IMG/VR virus record: IMGVR_UViG_3300010397_000044
Span: 1-64,000 of that record
DNA from: a virus
Reading direction: 5' to 3' (one strand)
DNA: 64,000 bases
In this document: in pieces, positions 23,608 to 31,675 of the stretch
Numbering within the stretch: the first letter of the stretch is position 1
Layout: each line of letters opens with the position of its first letter
Position numbers and translations under genes: made by a program
Notes under the pieces: model-generated
What the model saw: only the letters and a program-made list of their open reading frames with translations
What the model was told of the DNA's origin: nothing
The model's database searches: none

Positions 23608-25680
23608 ATGGCAGTCGTAGAAATTCAAGGAATACAAGTACATTATAGAGATTTAAAGGACGGCGAAACTGTTCTGTTTTCTGACTTGCCAAAAGAGGAA
23701 CAGTATTATAGGAGGCCACAACACCCGTTTACCGATAGCGACCTAATAGCAATTGCTAATAAAGAGCATAATTATACCTCCATTCAACTCAAATGGAAGG
23801 AAACGCAAGAGGAAATATTTGAAAACGGTATTTACGCCAGCATAAATGGGGACGTAACTTTTATTCCCGGAGCCTACTATTGCTATGTTAATGAGTGGAC
23901 GCTTGAACACGGAGAGAAGCCGGAATACAGAGAAGATGACCGGCAGTTCTTTCTGTTACATGAATATCTAAGATTAGAAACAAATGTGCTAGGGCTGGTG
24001 CGTCTTAAAGGAAGACGTCAAGGGGCTACATCTATAGCTATGTTCTTCATGTGGTTCATAGCAGGAAGAAAAGAACATAAACTTTGCGGATTAACATCCT
24101 TTAGTGATACTGCTGCCCAAGATGCATTTCAAAAAATGTTCATGTACGGATTCAAGGCGATGCTCCCTTGCTTCCAGGCTGATTTCGATAGCGCGTCAGA
24201 AAATTTTATACGGTTCGTAAAGCCTATTGATAAAAAGGCCAAAAGCGTTTTAGCTGTTAAGAGAGAAGGGCTTAACAGCTATTGTGATTACAAATCAAAT
24301 GTTATTAGTAGTTACGATTCCGGTAGGCAGTCGTATAACGTGCCGGACGAAGGCGGTAAGAGGAATAAACTTAATATAAATTCTTATTGGTCTCGTTTAT
24401 ACAAGACACTTCTTATTGGTGTAAATAAAGTTGGGTTCGCCTACTTACCAACAACAGTAGGGATGAAAACAGAGGGAGGCGAAAACTTTAAAGAGTTTTA
24501 TAAAAACGCTAACCAGTTTGAAATAGACAAGAAGACGGGGAATCCCGTAGGATTAGATACGACGAATAGGGTTGTCAGATATTTTGTACCTGCGACACAT
24601 TGCTATGCAGGGTATATAGATAAATTCGGCAAGAGTATTGTAGAGGACCCGATAGAACCGGTGCTTACCAATGAAGGTAAATTAGTTTCTATAGGCAGCA
24701 AAAGTGTTATCCTTAAAGAAAGGGAAAGACTTTCAGGAGAACAGTTAATGGAGCATAGAAGGGACTATCCTTTAACAGAACATGATGCCTTTAGCTTTGA
24801 ATTAGGTCAATGCGAGTTTAATGAAGAGCGCCTTTTGGCTCAAATACAAGAATTAGAGGATAATCCAGTCTTTCTTAGGAAGTGCCGTTTGTATAGAGTA
24901 AAAGTCACAAAGAAAAACATATTCACCGATAGGGAAGAAAGTCACGATGAAATAAAATTCATGGATGACGACAAAGGGGAATGGTTGTTATATGAACCTC
25001 CTAACAAACAGAATCACTATGATTGGAAGGGGGCGATGATGCCATTAAACGACCTCATGTATTCTATCGGAGTGGATACAAAGAAGACTGGATTTGCGGT
25101 CGGCGGCTCAACTGCGACAATTTGTGTATTCAAGAAATCACATTTAGTTGATGGTGAAGAGATGGGATTAAAGCCCGTTGCTATTTATATGGGTAAACCG
25201 CGCCTTCTTAATCACTTTTTCGAAAACGTCTTAATGGCCTGCATGTGGTACGGCTGTAAAGCAAACTTTGAAATTGACGCTGGAAGTGCCTATTACGATT
25301 ACTTTTTAGAACACGACGCCCGTTTGTTTATATCTTGGACTCCTCGTAGAGCAATTGATATTACAAAAAAGAATCCGGTTATTAAGCCCGGTACAGAGAG
25401 TGCGTCCCCCTTCCAGCTCCAAGCACAATTAGAAACGGCCAAACTTTATGTGGATGGCAATCTAATTGATGGATATAATGGGAACGTACATAGGATTGTA
25501 TATCCAATGCTATTAGAACAATTATTAGCTTATCAGCATGCCGAGAGGACGCCCTATGACATAGTGATCTCCCTTATGATGGCTTTGTTGCCATGTTTTG
25601 GGGTTGCTGAATATAGAGATGAAAAGATAGCCAAGCCCAAACAAATACTGCCTTACAAAAAGATCAAAATGCCCGCCTAA
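23608..25680 (+). CDS. terL: Terminase large subunit
   Basis: A 690-residue packaging motor. LKGRRQGATSIAMFFMWF at about 133-150 is the terminase-type Walker A (KxRRQGxTS). FCGLTSF-like strands follow, then the C-terminal RNase H-like nuclease, with acidic residues in SIGVDTKKTG (about 490), FEIDAGSAYYDYF (about 557) and YDIVISLMMAL (about 651). It cuts and pumps DNA into the procapsid through the portal encoded just upstream. A small-subunit gene is not obvious nearby. The ATG at 23608 directly follows the portal stop. Confidence 0.9.
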   Translation: MAVVEIQGIQVHYRDLKDGETVLFSDLPKEEQYYRRPQHPFTDSDLIAIANKEHNYTSIQLKWKETQEEIFENGIYASINGDVTFIPGAYYCYVNEWTLEHGEKPEYREDDRQFFLLHEYLRLETNVLGLVRLKGRRQGATSIAMFFMWFIAGRKEHKLCGLTSFSDTAAQDAFQKMFMYGFKAMLPCFQADFDSASENFIRFVKPIDKKAKSVLAVKREGLNSYCDYKSNVISSYDSGRQSYNVPDEGGKRNKLNINSYWSRLYKTLLIGVNKVGFAYLPTTVGMKTEGGENFKEFYKNANQFEIDKKTGNPVGLDTTNRVVRYFVPATHCYAGYIDKFGKSIVEDPIEPVLTNEGKLVSIGSKSVILKERERLSGEQLMEHRRDYPLTEHDAFSFELGQCEFNEERLLAQIQELEDNPVFLRKCRLYRVKVTKKNIFTDREESHDEIKFMDDDKGEWLLYEPPNKQNHYDWKGAMMPLNDLMYSIGVDTKKTGFAVGGSTATICVFKKSHLVDGEEMGLKPVAIYMGKPRLLNHFFENVLMACMWYGCKANFEIDAGSAYYDYFLEHDARLFISWTPRRAIDITKKNPVIKPGTESASPFQLQAQLETAKLYVDGNLIDGYNGNVHRIVYPMLLEQLLAYQHAERTPYDIVISLMMALLPCFGVAEYRDEKIAKPKQILPYKKIKMPA

Positions 25681-25713
25681 GCCAATATCAAACTGGCTTC
25701 TTTTTATTTTTTT
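25679..25713 (+). terminator. Rho-independent terminator
   Basis: Stem AAGCCA / TGGCTT (25679-25684 with 25694-25699) and nine-base loop, followed by a T-rich run (TTTTTATTTTTTT). It ends the portal-terminase transcript and overlaps the 3' end of the convergent RHH gene. Confidence 0.7.
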
Positions 25714-25840
25714 CAATATATTCTCTTATTGCCCTTTCTGCTATCTTAGTTATTTTCCCGTCAATAGATTGGGCATATTCCACAAGGATTTTGTGGATTT
25801 CCTTGCTCAAGGCGACATTTTTAGAGGTTAAATTGTTCAT
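25688..25840 (-). CDS. Ribbon-helix-helix-like repressor
   Basis: A 50-residue protein: strand SKNVALS, helix KEIHKILVEYAQSIDGK, helix ITKIAERAIREYIEKNKKK. This is the classical small RHH outline, near-identical in layout to the proteins at 6968 and 59792. It points away from the capsid operon and an inverted repeat lies just upstream of its start, so it may repress itself and the scaffold/capsid genes. The frame ends inside the terminator of the terminase gene. Confidence 0.55.
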   Translation of the reverse strand: MNNLTSKNVALSKEIHKILVEYAQSIDGKITKIAERAIREYIEKNKKKPV

Positions 25841-25844
25841 TACT

Positions 25845-25866
25845 GTTAAAAATAACATTATTTAAC
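25845..25866. promoter_or_regulatory. Inverted repeat, possible operator
   Basis: GTTAAA (25845-25850) and TTTAAC (25861-25866) are perfect inverted half-sites ten bases apart, lying between the RHH gene and the capsid operon. The spacing (half-site centres 16 bp apart) and the palindromic form suit an RHH dimer pair. Autoregulation is inferred. Confidence 0.35.
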
Positions 25867-25891
25867 AATATAATGAAATTTTTCAACTGCT

Positions 25892-25899
25892 TATATTTG
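25892..25899 (+). promoter_or_regulatory. Candidate -7 box of the capsid operon
   Basis: TATATTTG is a perfect match to TAnnTTTG and lies 23 bases before the ATG at 25923. A clear -33 TTTG is missing at the usual distance. TTATATTTGG also occurs at 340-349, again upstream of a gene start. Confidence 0.35.
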
Positions 25900-25922
25900 G
25901 TTAAATATTCCCATTTTTAATT

Positions 25923-27101
25923 ATGGCAGACAATATTGTGGATCAACAAGTAGAGACAACGCAGCCCGATGCGGGGCAGGCGGAATTACATCGGCAAATG
26001 CAGATGAGCCTAGGTATAGCGCCCGTGGAACAAGTACAGCAGCAACAAGAAGGTTCCACGGGGAACGTTTCTGCTGACGGAGCCGCAGCGCCGAATAATA
26101 GTACTGCAAATGCTACGCCAGCCGACCCTTTCTCTCTTTTTAAAGAAAAATTCGGGTACGAAACCCCGGAGGCGGCAGTAACGGAAATAGAATCCCTTCG
26201 CGCTCTTAGAGATAACCCGGTCAAGCCAGAATATAAATTTGAAAATGAGGAAAGCGAAAAACTATTCAAGGCTTTCCAGTCCGGTAAAAAGTCAGAGGTT
26301 TACGCCTTTTTGGAACAAGATCAAAGGATTGACAAATACCTCACTACCGACGTAAGCAAAGAAAATGCGGCAGAAATCGTAAAGATGGGGATGCAGCTTA
26401 GGTATAAGGACCTTTCTTCGGATGAGATAAACTATCTCTTTAACAAAGAATTCGCCATCCCAGCCAAGCCGGTTCAGCAATCGGACGAAATGGCCGAAGA
26501 ATATCAAACTCGTTTATCCGATTGGGAAAGTGTAGTGCAGGACAAGCAAATGGGCCTCATGATTGAGGCAAAAAAGTCCCGGCCAGAAATAGCCAACGCA
26601 AAAACAAAACTCGTATTACCTGAAATAGCGGCGCAAGTTGAGCCTGAATACCTTGAATGGAAGAAATCTGTCGAGGAGAATCAGCGACTTTCTGCCGCAA
26701 CCACAGATGCTTATAAGGTATTTACGCCCAAGCAGTTTGAAATTAAAATTCCGTTCAAAGATGAACAGAATAAAATTGATTTCGAATTTCAGCATGAACC
26801 AGATTCTAAATCGTTCACTCAGGCAGTAGAGCTGGTTTCGGATATTGATAAATTCTGGAAGCACTTTACTGATCAGGCCGGTAATCCTGATCGTCAGAAG
26901 TTTTTAAGATTTATCTATAACGGGCTTAACCATGATTCACATGTTCATAATGCCATGAACCAAGCCAAAAATGCTACGATCAAGGCAAGTCTGCCCGATA
27001 ATAGCCAAGGAGGTATGGTAAGGCAAATGGCACAAACACAAGAGCCAAGTGAATTAGATAAGAAAATGCGGGAATCATTGAGGGGATACGGTGGATTTTA
27101 A
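25923..27101 (+). CDS. Scaffold-like or head assembly protein
   Basis: A 392-residue protein with an acidic, Gln-rich N-terminus (residues 1-60) and a helical, charged body (FKEKFGYETPEAAVTEIESL ... NYLFNKEFAIPAKP ... RLSDWESVVQDKQMGLMIEA). It ends in a region rich in Gln/Met/Ser with MREIAQTQEPSELDKKMRES-like low complexity. The position directly before the major capsid gene and the acidic helical composition are those of phage scaffolding proteins. No protease motif is seen. Called by position and composition. Confidence 0.55.
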   Translation: MADNIVDQQVETTQPDAGQAELHRQMQMSLGIAPVEQVQQQQEGSTGNVSADGAAAPNNSTANATPADPFSLFKEKFGYETPEAAVTEIESLRALRDNPVKPEYKFENEESEKLFKAFQSGKKSEVYAFLEQDQRIDKYLTTDVSKENAAEIVKMGMQLRYKDLSSDEINYLFNKEFAIPAKPVQQSDEMAEEYQTRLSDWESVVQDKQMGLMIEAKKSRPEIANAKTKLVLPEIAAQVEPEYLEWKKSVEENQRLSAATTDAYKVFTPKQFEIKIPFKDEQNKIDFEFQHEPDSKSFTQAVELVSDIDKFWKHFTDQAGNPDRQKFLRFIYNGLNHDSHVHNAMNQAKNATIKASLPDNSQGGMVRQMAQTQEPSELDKKMRESLRGYGGF

Positions 27102-27113
27102 CCTATTAAAAGT
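27100..27113 (+). repeat. 14-bp repeat shared with 45735-45748
   Basis: AACCTATTAAAAGT lies 17 bases before the capsid ATG. The identical word lies two bases before the ATG at 45750. Both copies sit directly upstream of virion genes. A single 14-mer match could be chance in AT-rich DNA, but the positions make a leader element or translation-enhancing sequence possible. Confidence 0.35.
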
Positions 27114-27130
27114 ATTTAAAACAGAAAAAA

Positions 27131-28543
27131 ATGCCTTCAGCAATAGTTAGAGGCGCTACTGGACAACCGGGTCCAATAGCATATCCCAGTGGCCTCACGA
27201 CCGGTATTTTCAATGATCTCAACTTCGTAATTCCTGATTATATTCCGGGCCTGATTTCAAAGTACGGCAATAGTTCATACATGCTTGCCGCTGAAATATT
27301 AGGTAGCTCCGTTATCGAACAAGCGAACACTACGACCAATACCTATTCTCACTTTGAGAAGGGCCGTATCTATGGTTCTGGCTTGGTCAAAACAGCCGTT
27401 ACGGGTGTTACTTCCGGCGCGGATGTGCAAGTTGCCTTAAAGAGTCCCGAATCTTACAATAACTCCGCCTTTACCCAATCGCCATTCCTGCTTAATCAGA
27501 CCATTAAAATTCGATCCAATGGTCGGAAGGCGAAAGTAACAGCGATTGACCGGACTACAGCCGGAAACTTCTTGGTAACACTGCATCCGCTGGGTAACTA
27601 TGCTCTTATCACCGGCACAACGGGTACAACCCTGAATGCAAATGAAGGTCTGGAAACGTTCGGTAACCAATTGGCGGGCGAATCTTCGGACTCTCAGGGT
27701 ACTCAGCAGCCCAAACTTTACCGTTACGACAATACGGCTACTGTAGCACGTGCTTCCGTTAAGGCAAGTGACCTTTCCAGCATGAATAAGACACAGATCG
27801 ATTTCGGCAATGGTAATAACTACCTGCCCTATCTGGCTGTCAAAACCATGAACATTCAGATGTTGACCTCAATTGAAGACATCGTAATGGAAGGTGTTCC
27901 TTACTCCAATGCCACCAACGGAGAAATCGGTACAACTGGCGCGCTGGTTGATATCGGTGCCCGGGGCTCAGAAGTGGATTATATCACTAATTCCTTCGCT
28001 GTAGGTGATTTCCAGAACGTAACGAACGTATTGGATGCCAATGGCGGTCCTCGTGAGTACCATGGTCTTCAGGATTTAGGCCAACGTCAGGACATTAACG
28101 ATCTCCTTTTTGGTATTTACCGGAATGGGGCCATCAGCTACGCTTCAGTTGGTATGAGTCAGGAAGCTGCCGTTTCTTACGGTTTCCGTGGATTCTCGAC
28201 AGATACATTCGACTTCCACTTCCACCGGTATAAGGGTTTTACCGCTCCCGCCGTGTTTGGCTATGTGCCTACTCAAGGCGATTACCGGGCAAACTTTGGC
28301 CTGTTTGTACCCCAAGGTATGACGCAGGATGCCAAAGATGATACTACCCGTCCTTATCTCCAATTCGTCTATCAACAGAATCCGGATATCCCCGCAGGCA
28401 TGCGTATCTATAGCTGGGAACTGGGTTACACAAAAGGAACCAAAACTACGGAAGCCAGCAATAAGTACGAGCAGATCGCATATGTCGGATCGCGCGTAAC
28501 GGCTGCTGAACAATTCGTAATTCTACGTGGTTTGAATTCTTAG
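27131..28543 (+). CDS. Major capsid protein
   Basis: A 470-residue protein with no signal or membrane segment, starting with a flexible Gly/Pro-rich arm (MPSAIVRGATGQPGPIAYPS). IPDYIPGLISKYGNSSYML, a long Gly/Thr-rich sheet region (about 60-200) and a helical stretch with TMNIQMLTSIEDIVMEG follow. This order (N-arm, E-loop, spine, P-domain) and the length match HK97-fold capsid proteins of crAss-like phages. Codon usage is clearly different from its neighbours, richer in C/G-ending codons such as ATC, GGC and CTG, as expected for the most highly expressed phage gene. It is followed by a strong terminator. Confidence 0.75.
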   Translation: MPSAIVRGATGQPGPIAYPSGLTTGIFNDLNFVIPDYIPGLISKYGNSSYMLAAEILGSSVIEQANTTTNTYSHFEKGRIYGSGLVKTAVTGVTSGADVQVALKSPESYNNSAFTQSPFLLNQTIKIRSNGRKAKVTAIDRTTAGNFLVTLHPLGNYALITGTTGTTLNANEGLETFGNQLAGESSDSQGTQQPKLYRYDNTATVARASVKASDLSSMNKTQIDFGNGNNYLPYLAVKTMNIQMLTSIEDIVMEGVPYSNATNGEIGTTGALVDIGARGSEVDYITNSFAVGDFQNVTNVLDANGGPREYHGLQDLGQRQDINDLLFGIYRNGAISYASVGMSQEAAVSYGFRGFSTDTFDFHFHRYKGFTAPAVFGYVPTQGDYRANFGLFVPQGMTQDAKDDTTRPYLQFVYQQNPDIPAGMRIYSWELGYTKGTKTTEASNKYEQIAYVGSRVTAAEQFVILRGLNS

Positions 28544-28558
28544 TGTTTAAATCATAAC

Positions 28559-28590
28559 GGGGAAGAGAATAACTCTTCCCCCTATTTTTC
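28559..28590 (+). terminator. Rho-independent terminator after the capsid gene
   Basis: Perfect nine-base stem GGGGAAGAG / CTCTTCCCC with a five-base loop, followed by CTATTTTTC. It would reduce read-through into the connector genes and raise capsid expression relative to them. Confidence 0.85.
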
Positions 28591-28608
28591 ATTCATAAAA
28601 AATAAACA

Positions 28609-29538
28609 ATGGCAGACGCCTTAACAACAGAGGCCCCATTAAAAAAGAAAGGGGCAGAGAAGAGCAATGAAGACCGCTATTTGGAAATGCAATTCGATAC
28701 TTATAAGAAGTACGTATTTCAATTAGCGGAAGAAAATCCAGAACGAGAATTGCCGGTCATAGATGTGGCTTCAAGACGACCACTACCCCACAAAAAGTTC
28801 AAACCCTATCAGAACGTTGTATTTACCTCTCAGATCATTTGGAAGGGACAAAGAAGAGTAATTAGGTATTATGATGGGTGCTCCTCTATATTCGTAGACG
28901 AACAGCCAAAGGAAAAAGAAACCATAGATCAATTTATTGCTCAAACCAAACGTAGACAGTTTTTAGATGGGAAGTTGGTTGTAGAAGGTAATGAACGCAT
29001 GCTGCTTTTATATCTGTATATATGCGGATGGAATGCAGAAAGCCCGTTCAGAACCAAATCGGCTAACATGATATTCGTAGCTATGGACGGTTTGAAAATA
29101 GCCACCAAGGAATCTGAAAAGCTGGACGAAACTGAAAAGGCGTTGAAATTCGCTAAGGAGGCATCTGAGCAAAAAATGAGGATTCATGCGGAATACTTAG
29201 GTATACCGGTTAAAGATGAGGATAGCGACAATGACCTGACCGAAGAAGAAATCCGGCCTATTTACCGTAAAGAGGCACTAAGAAATTCGGCTGAGTTCAT
29301 ACGTAGTTATGGAGACAAGTCAATTGAGGTAAAAATATATATCCAGAAGGCCGTTCAAACCGGACAAATAATTCGCCCTAAAGGCTCCAATAAAGTAGCG
29401 TGGAAGAACGGGAATGAGATATTGGATGTGTCTGGGGTGGCGAGTATGTCAGGAGTGGAAGAAAAATTACTTGAATTTTCACAACTGCCAGAAGGTGAAG
29501 AGTTTTTAATCCAATTGAAAGCTATCTATAGCGAATAA
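28609..29538 (+). CDS. Structural protein downstream of capsid
   Basis: A 309-residue charged protein: a Lys/Glu-rich start (PLKKKGAEKSNEDRYLEMQF), then VIRYYDGCSSIFVDEQPKEK and a helical middle and end with LEFSQLPEGEEFLIQLKAIY. A gene of this size immediately follows the capsid gene in many crAss-like genomes and is called a structural protein. It might be a decoration or head-completion protein. Assigned by position only. Confidence 0.45.
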   Translation: MADALTTEAPLKKKGAEKSNEDRYLEMQFDTYKKYVFQLAEENPERELPVIDVASRRPLPHKKFKPYQNVVFTSQIIWKGQRRVIRYYDGCSSIFVDEQPKEKETIDQFIAQTKRRQFLDGKLVVEGNERMLLLYLYICGWNAESPFRTKSANMIFVAMDGLKIATKESEKLDETEKALKFAKEASEQKMRIHAEYLGIPVKDEDSDNDLTEEEIRPIYRKEALRNSAEFIRSYGDKSIEVKIYIQKAVQTGQIIRPKGSNKVAWKNGNEILDVSGVASMSGVEEKLLEFSQLPEGEEFLIQLKAIYSE

Positions 29539-29564
29539 AGCTCTTTAAATAAAATTTTAAATCC

Positions 29565-29595
29565 AAGTCCTTGCTAAATTGGCAGGGACTTTTTT
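29565..29595 (+). terminator. Rho-independent terminator
   Basis: AAGTCCTTGC / GCAGGGACTT stem (29565-29574 with 29582-29591, one G-U pair), seven-base loop, then TTTTTC. It separates the capsid-proximal gene from the connector operon. Confidence 0.75.
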
Positions 29596-29604
29596 CGATA
29601 AATT

Positions 29605-30279
29605 ATGGCATGGTCGGTTGATGATATATACAGATTCACTAGGTTCTTATGCAATAAGAATCAGGCTGGCGGCATATCCGCAACAGACCTTTTTTATGCG
29701 TGGAACGGCGAACAAGCCTCATATCACGAAGACTTATTAGGCAGATGGCAAGCTAGGGCTGCTGACAAAACGGGTCCAAACATTGGGATGATTCAGGACG
29801 AGACCGTATTGCTTAAATTAGCCCCGTTCACTATTTTGGTTAATATTCCAATTGTTTCTGGCTATGCTCCATGGCCGTCTGATTTCATATACGGAGCCGC
29901 TCTAAGGATCAATGGGCAAAAAGTTTACCATTTCAATAAGGATGAGAGGTGGTCCATTGAAGAGGACGTTATTGATCCTCCTTCGATTGCAGAAAATTCG
30001 TACTATTACACTGAGTACGATAAAAAATTCCTAATCTTACCAACAAACGCTCCAAGTATTGATTTAGACTATATAGCCTCTCCGCAAGACATACAATGGG
30101 CATATACCTTGGATGGGAATAATAGGCAGATTTACAATCCGGCGACAAGCATTCAGCCCAAGTGGACAGCTAATACTATTATAGAAATAACAAAAAGAAC
30201 TTTAAAGGGGTTTGGCTTACATTTTTCAGACAAATCATTTGAAGAATTTGGCAATTCCAATATTATAACTGGAAACTAA
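29605..30279 (+). CDS. Head-tail connector or tail structural protein
   Basis: A 224-residue protein beginning with a helical segment (MAWSVDDIYRFTRFLCNKNQ) and then a beta-rich body with FNKDERWSIEEDVIDPP and SYYYTEYDKKFLILPTNAPS. The start 'DDIYRFTRFLCNKNQ.G.is' is a conserved-looking opening of short structural proteins placed between capsid and tail genes in Bacteroidota podoviruses. The last base of its stop is the first base of the next start. Likely a ring or adaptor subunit, inferred from order. Confidence 0.5.
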   Translation: MAWSVDDIYRFTRFLCNKNQAGGISATDLFYAWNGEQASYHEDLLGRWQARAADKTGPNIGMIQDETVLLKLAPFTILVNIPIVSGYAPWPSDFIYGAALRINGQKVYHFNKDERWSIEEDVIDPPSIAENSYYYTEYDKKFLILPTNAPSIDLDYIASPQDIQWAYTLDGNNRQIYNPATSIQPKWTANTIIEITKRTLKGFGLHFSDKSFEEFGNSNIITGN

Positions 30280-30932
30280 TGGCAATACCATACTCTAAAC
30301 GGATGTTGGTGCAACGCATTAGGAAGCATATGGCGGATGGATATCCGAATGACGACTTCTCTGCGTCGACCAATGAGATAATGCTATATGTCGATCAGGC
30401 GTTGGCCATGCAAATACGAGCAGCAGCATATGAAAATGCCAAGGTTGAAGGAGTGTTGGAAGTTCCAGAAGCATTCTTGGTCACCTTTCAATTGGATGCG
30501 CCAGTCTATGATGACTTTACCAATGAATGGGTGAGTACATTGCCCCAAACTCCAATTTCTCTTCCTATTGGGTATAGCATAAATAGCGGATATATCGCAG
30601 ATGTATCCAATGGAAGGTCTCAGGATATAATTTGGATCAAGGGAAAGCGTATTGGATACCGTAGGAACTTGCCTAAAATGGATGGCATATATGGACGTGT
30701 TGAGAATAATACAGTTCGGCTACAAGCAAGTAACTATATGTCTTTGCTGGGGTTGAATATTTTCATCCAGATGCCCTTCAGCAGAACAAAGGATTTGGAC
30801 GAACCAATGGCTCTCCCTGATGACGTTATAGATGCCATATTTATGCGAGTAGTTACGATGTTGAAAGATAGAATGTCTATACCGAAGGATATAATTCTGG
30901 ATGATTTGCCGGCTGGTAATAAATCAAGCTAA
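30279..30932 (+). CDS. Head-tail connector or tail structural protein
   Basis: A 217-residue protein starting MAIPYSKRMLVQRIRKHMAD, with NEIMLYVDQALAMQIRAAAY as a second helix and a beta-rich middle (VTFQLDAPVYDDFTNEWVST). A C-terminal helix (DDVIDAIFMRVVTMLKDRM) ends in a flexible tail. Proteins with this helix-sheet-helix outline act as connector ring subunits. Assigned by position between capsid and the large tail gene. Confidence 0.5.
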   Translation: MAIPYSKRMLVQRIRKHMADGYPNDDFSASTNEIMLYVDQALAMQIRAAAYENAKVEGVLEVPEAFLVTFQLDAPVYDDFTNEWVSTLPQTPISLPIGYSINSGYIADVSNGRSQDIIWIKGKRIGYRRNLPKMDGIYGRVENNTVRLQASNYMSLLGLNIFIQMPFSRTKDLDEPMALPDDVIDAIFMRVVTMLKDRMSIPKDIILDDLPAGNKSS

Positions 30933-30934
30933 CT

Positions 30935-31675
30935 ATGACGACAGATATAAATTCACATATGCCGCTGAAAGAGATAGTAAGCTTTGCCATGGATGAAGTC
31001 CAATCATCTGAAGCGGCTTTTGATAGATATTGGCTATTGGCGTTCAGGGCACTTGTTAAATTGAAGATAAGTATGGCTGCCGAACCTGCCACGGTTAGGA
31101 TGCCGGTAAGTCCAAATAAGACTGTTCCTTTCCCTCCCGGATCAATTACATGGACGAAGATAGGTGTCTTGAATGACCATGGAGAACTTTCATCTTTAAA
31201 GATAAACAGGGGTTTAACTACATGGAAAGACACGAACCCTAATAGGTTGTCTCAGATTGGGAATGCAGATATTCAAAGTGGTTTACCATTTTTGCTGGAT
31301 AGTCCATATTTTTTCAATTATTATCAAAATGGCGTTTTTCAGCCTTTATTTGGCGTTGGTGGCGGACTCATTCAATATGGAAGTTGTACGGTCGATGAAG
31401 AAAACAGAGTAGTGGTTTTGGAGCCTGATTTTAGATATGATCACATATTTTTTGAAGGCATTTTCGCACCAGAAAAGAACGGAGATTATACGGTGCCTAT
31501 TACCTTGTTAGAACCTATTGTTGCATTTATTAAATGGAAGGACAAAAAGGGGACGAGGGAAGAGTTTATTTCTGAAAGTATAGAAGCTAGACGAAGCATG
31601 CCTAAGAAGAGAATGTCCTTACAGGTTATAAATCAAGTTTTAAGAGAGTCTGAAGCAATGAAGCTACGGTCATGA
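30935..31675 (+). CDS. Head-tail connector or tail structural protein
   Basis: A 246-residue protein. SHMPLKEIVSFAMDEVQSSE and FDRYWLLAFRALVKLKISMA are N-terminal helices, followed by a beta-rich centre (VPFPPGSITWTKIGVLNDHG) and a C-terminal helix (KGTREEFISESIEARRSMPK). It starts two bases after the previous stop and overlaps the 1339-residue gene by four bases. It belongs to the same connector set and resembles the tail-tube-adaptor size class. No sequence family is named. Confidence 0.5.
   Translation: MTTDINSHMPLKEIVSFAMDEVQSSEAAFDRYWLLAFRALVKLKISMAAEPATVRMPVSPNKTVPFPPGSITWTKIGVLNDHGELSSLKINRGLTTWKDTNPNRLSQIGNADIQSGLPFLLDSPYFFNYYQNGVFQPLFGVGGGLIQYGSCTVDEENRVVVLEPDFRYDHIFFEGIFAPEKNGDYTVPITLLEPIVAFIKWKDKKGTREEFISESIEARRSMPKKRMSLQVINQVLRESEAMKLRS

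Noticed and set aside
25896-25925. TTTGG at 25896 as -33 with TAATTATG as -7
   Set aside because: The -7 box would include the start codon of the gene at 25923, so transcription would begin inside it. TATATTTG is better read as the -7 box.
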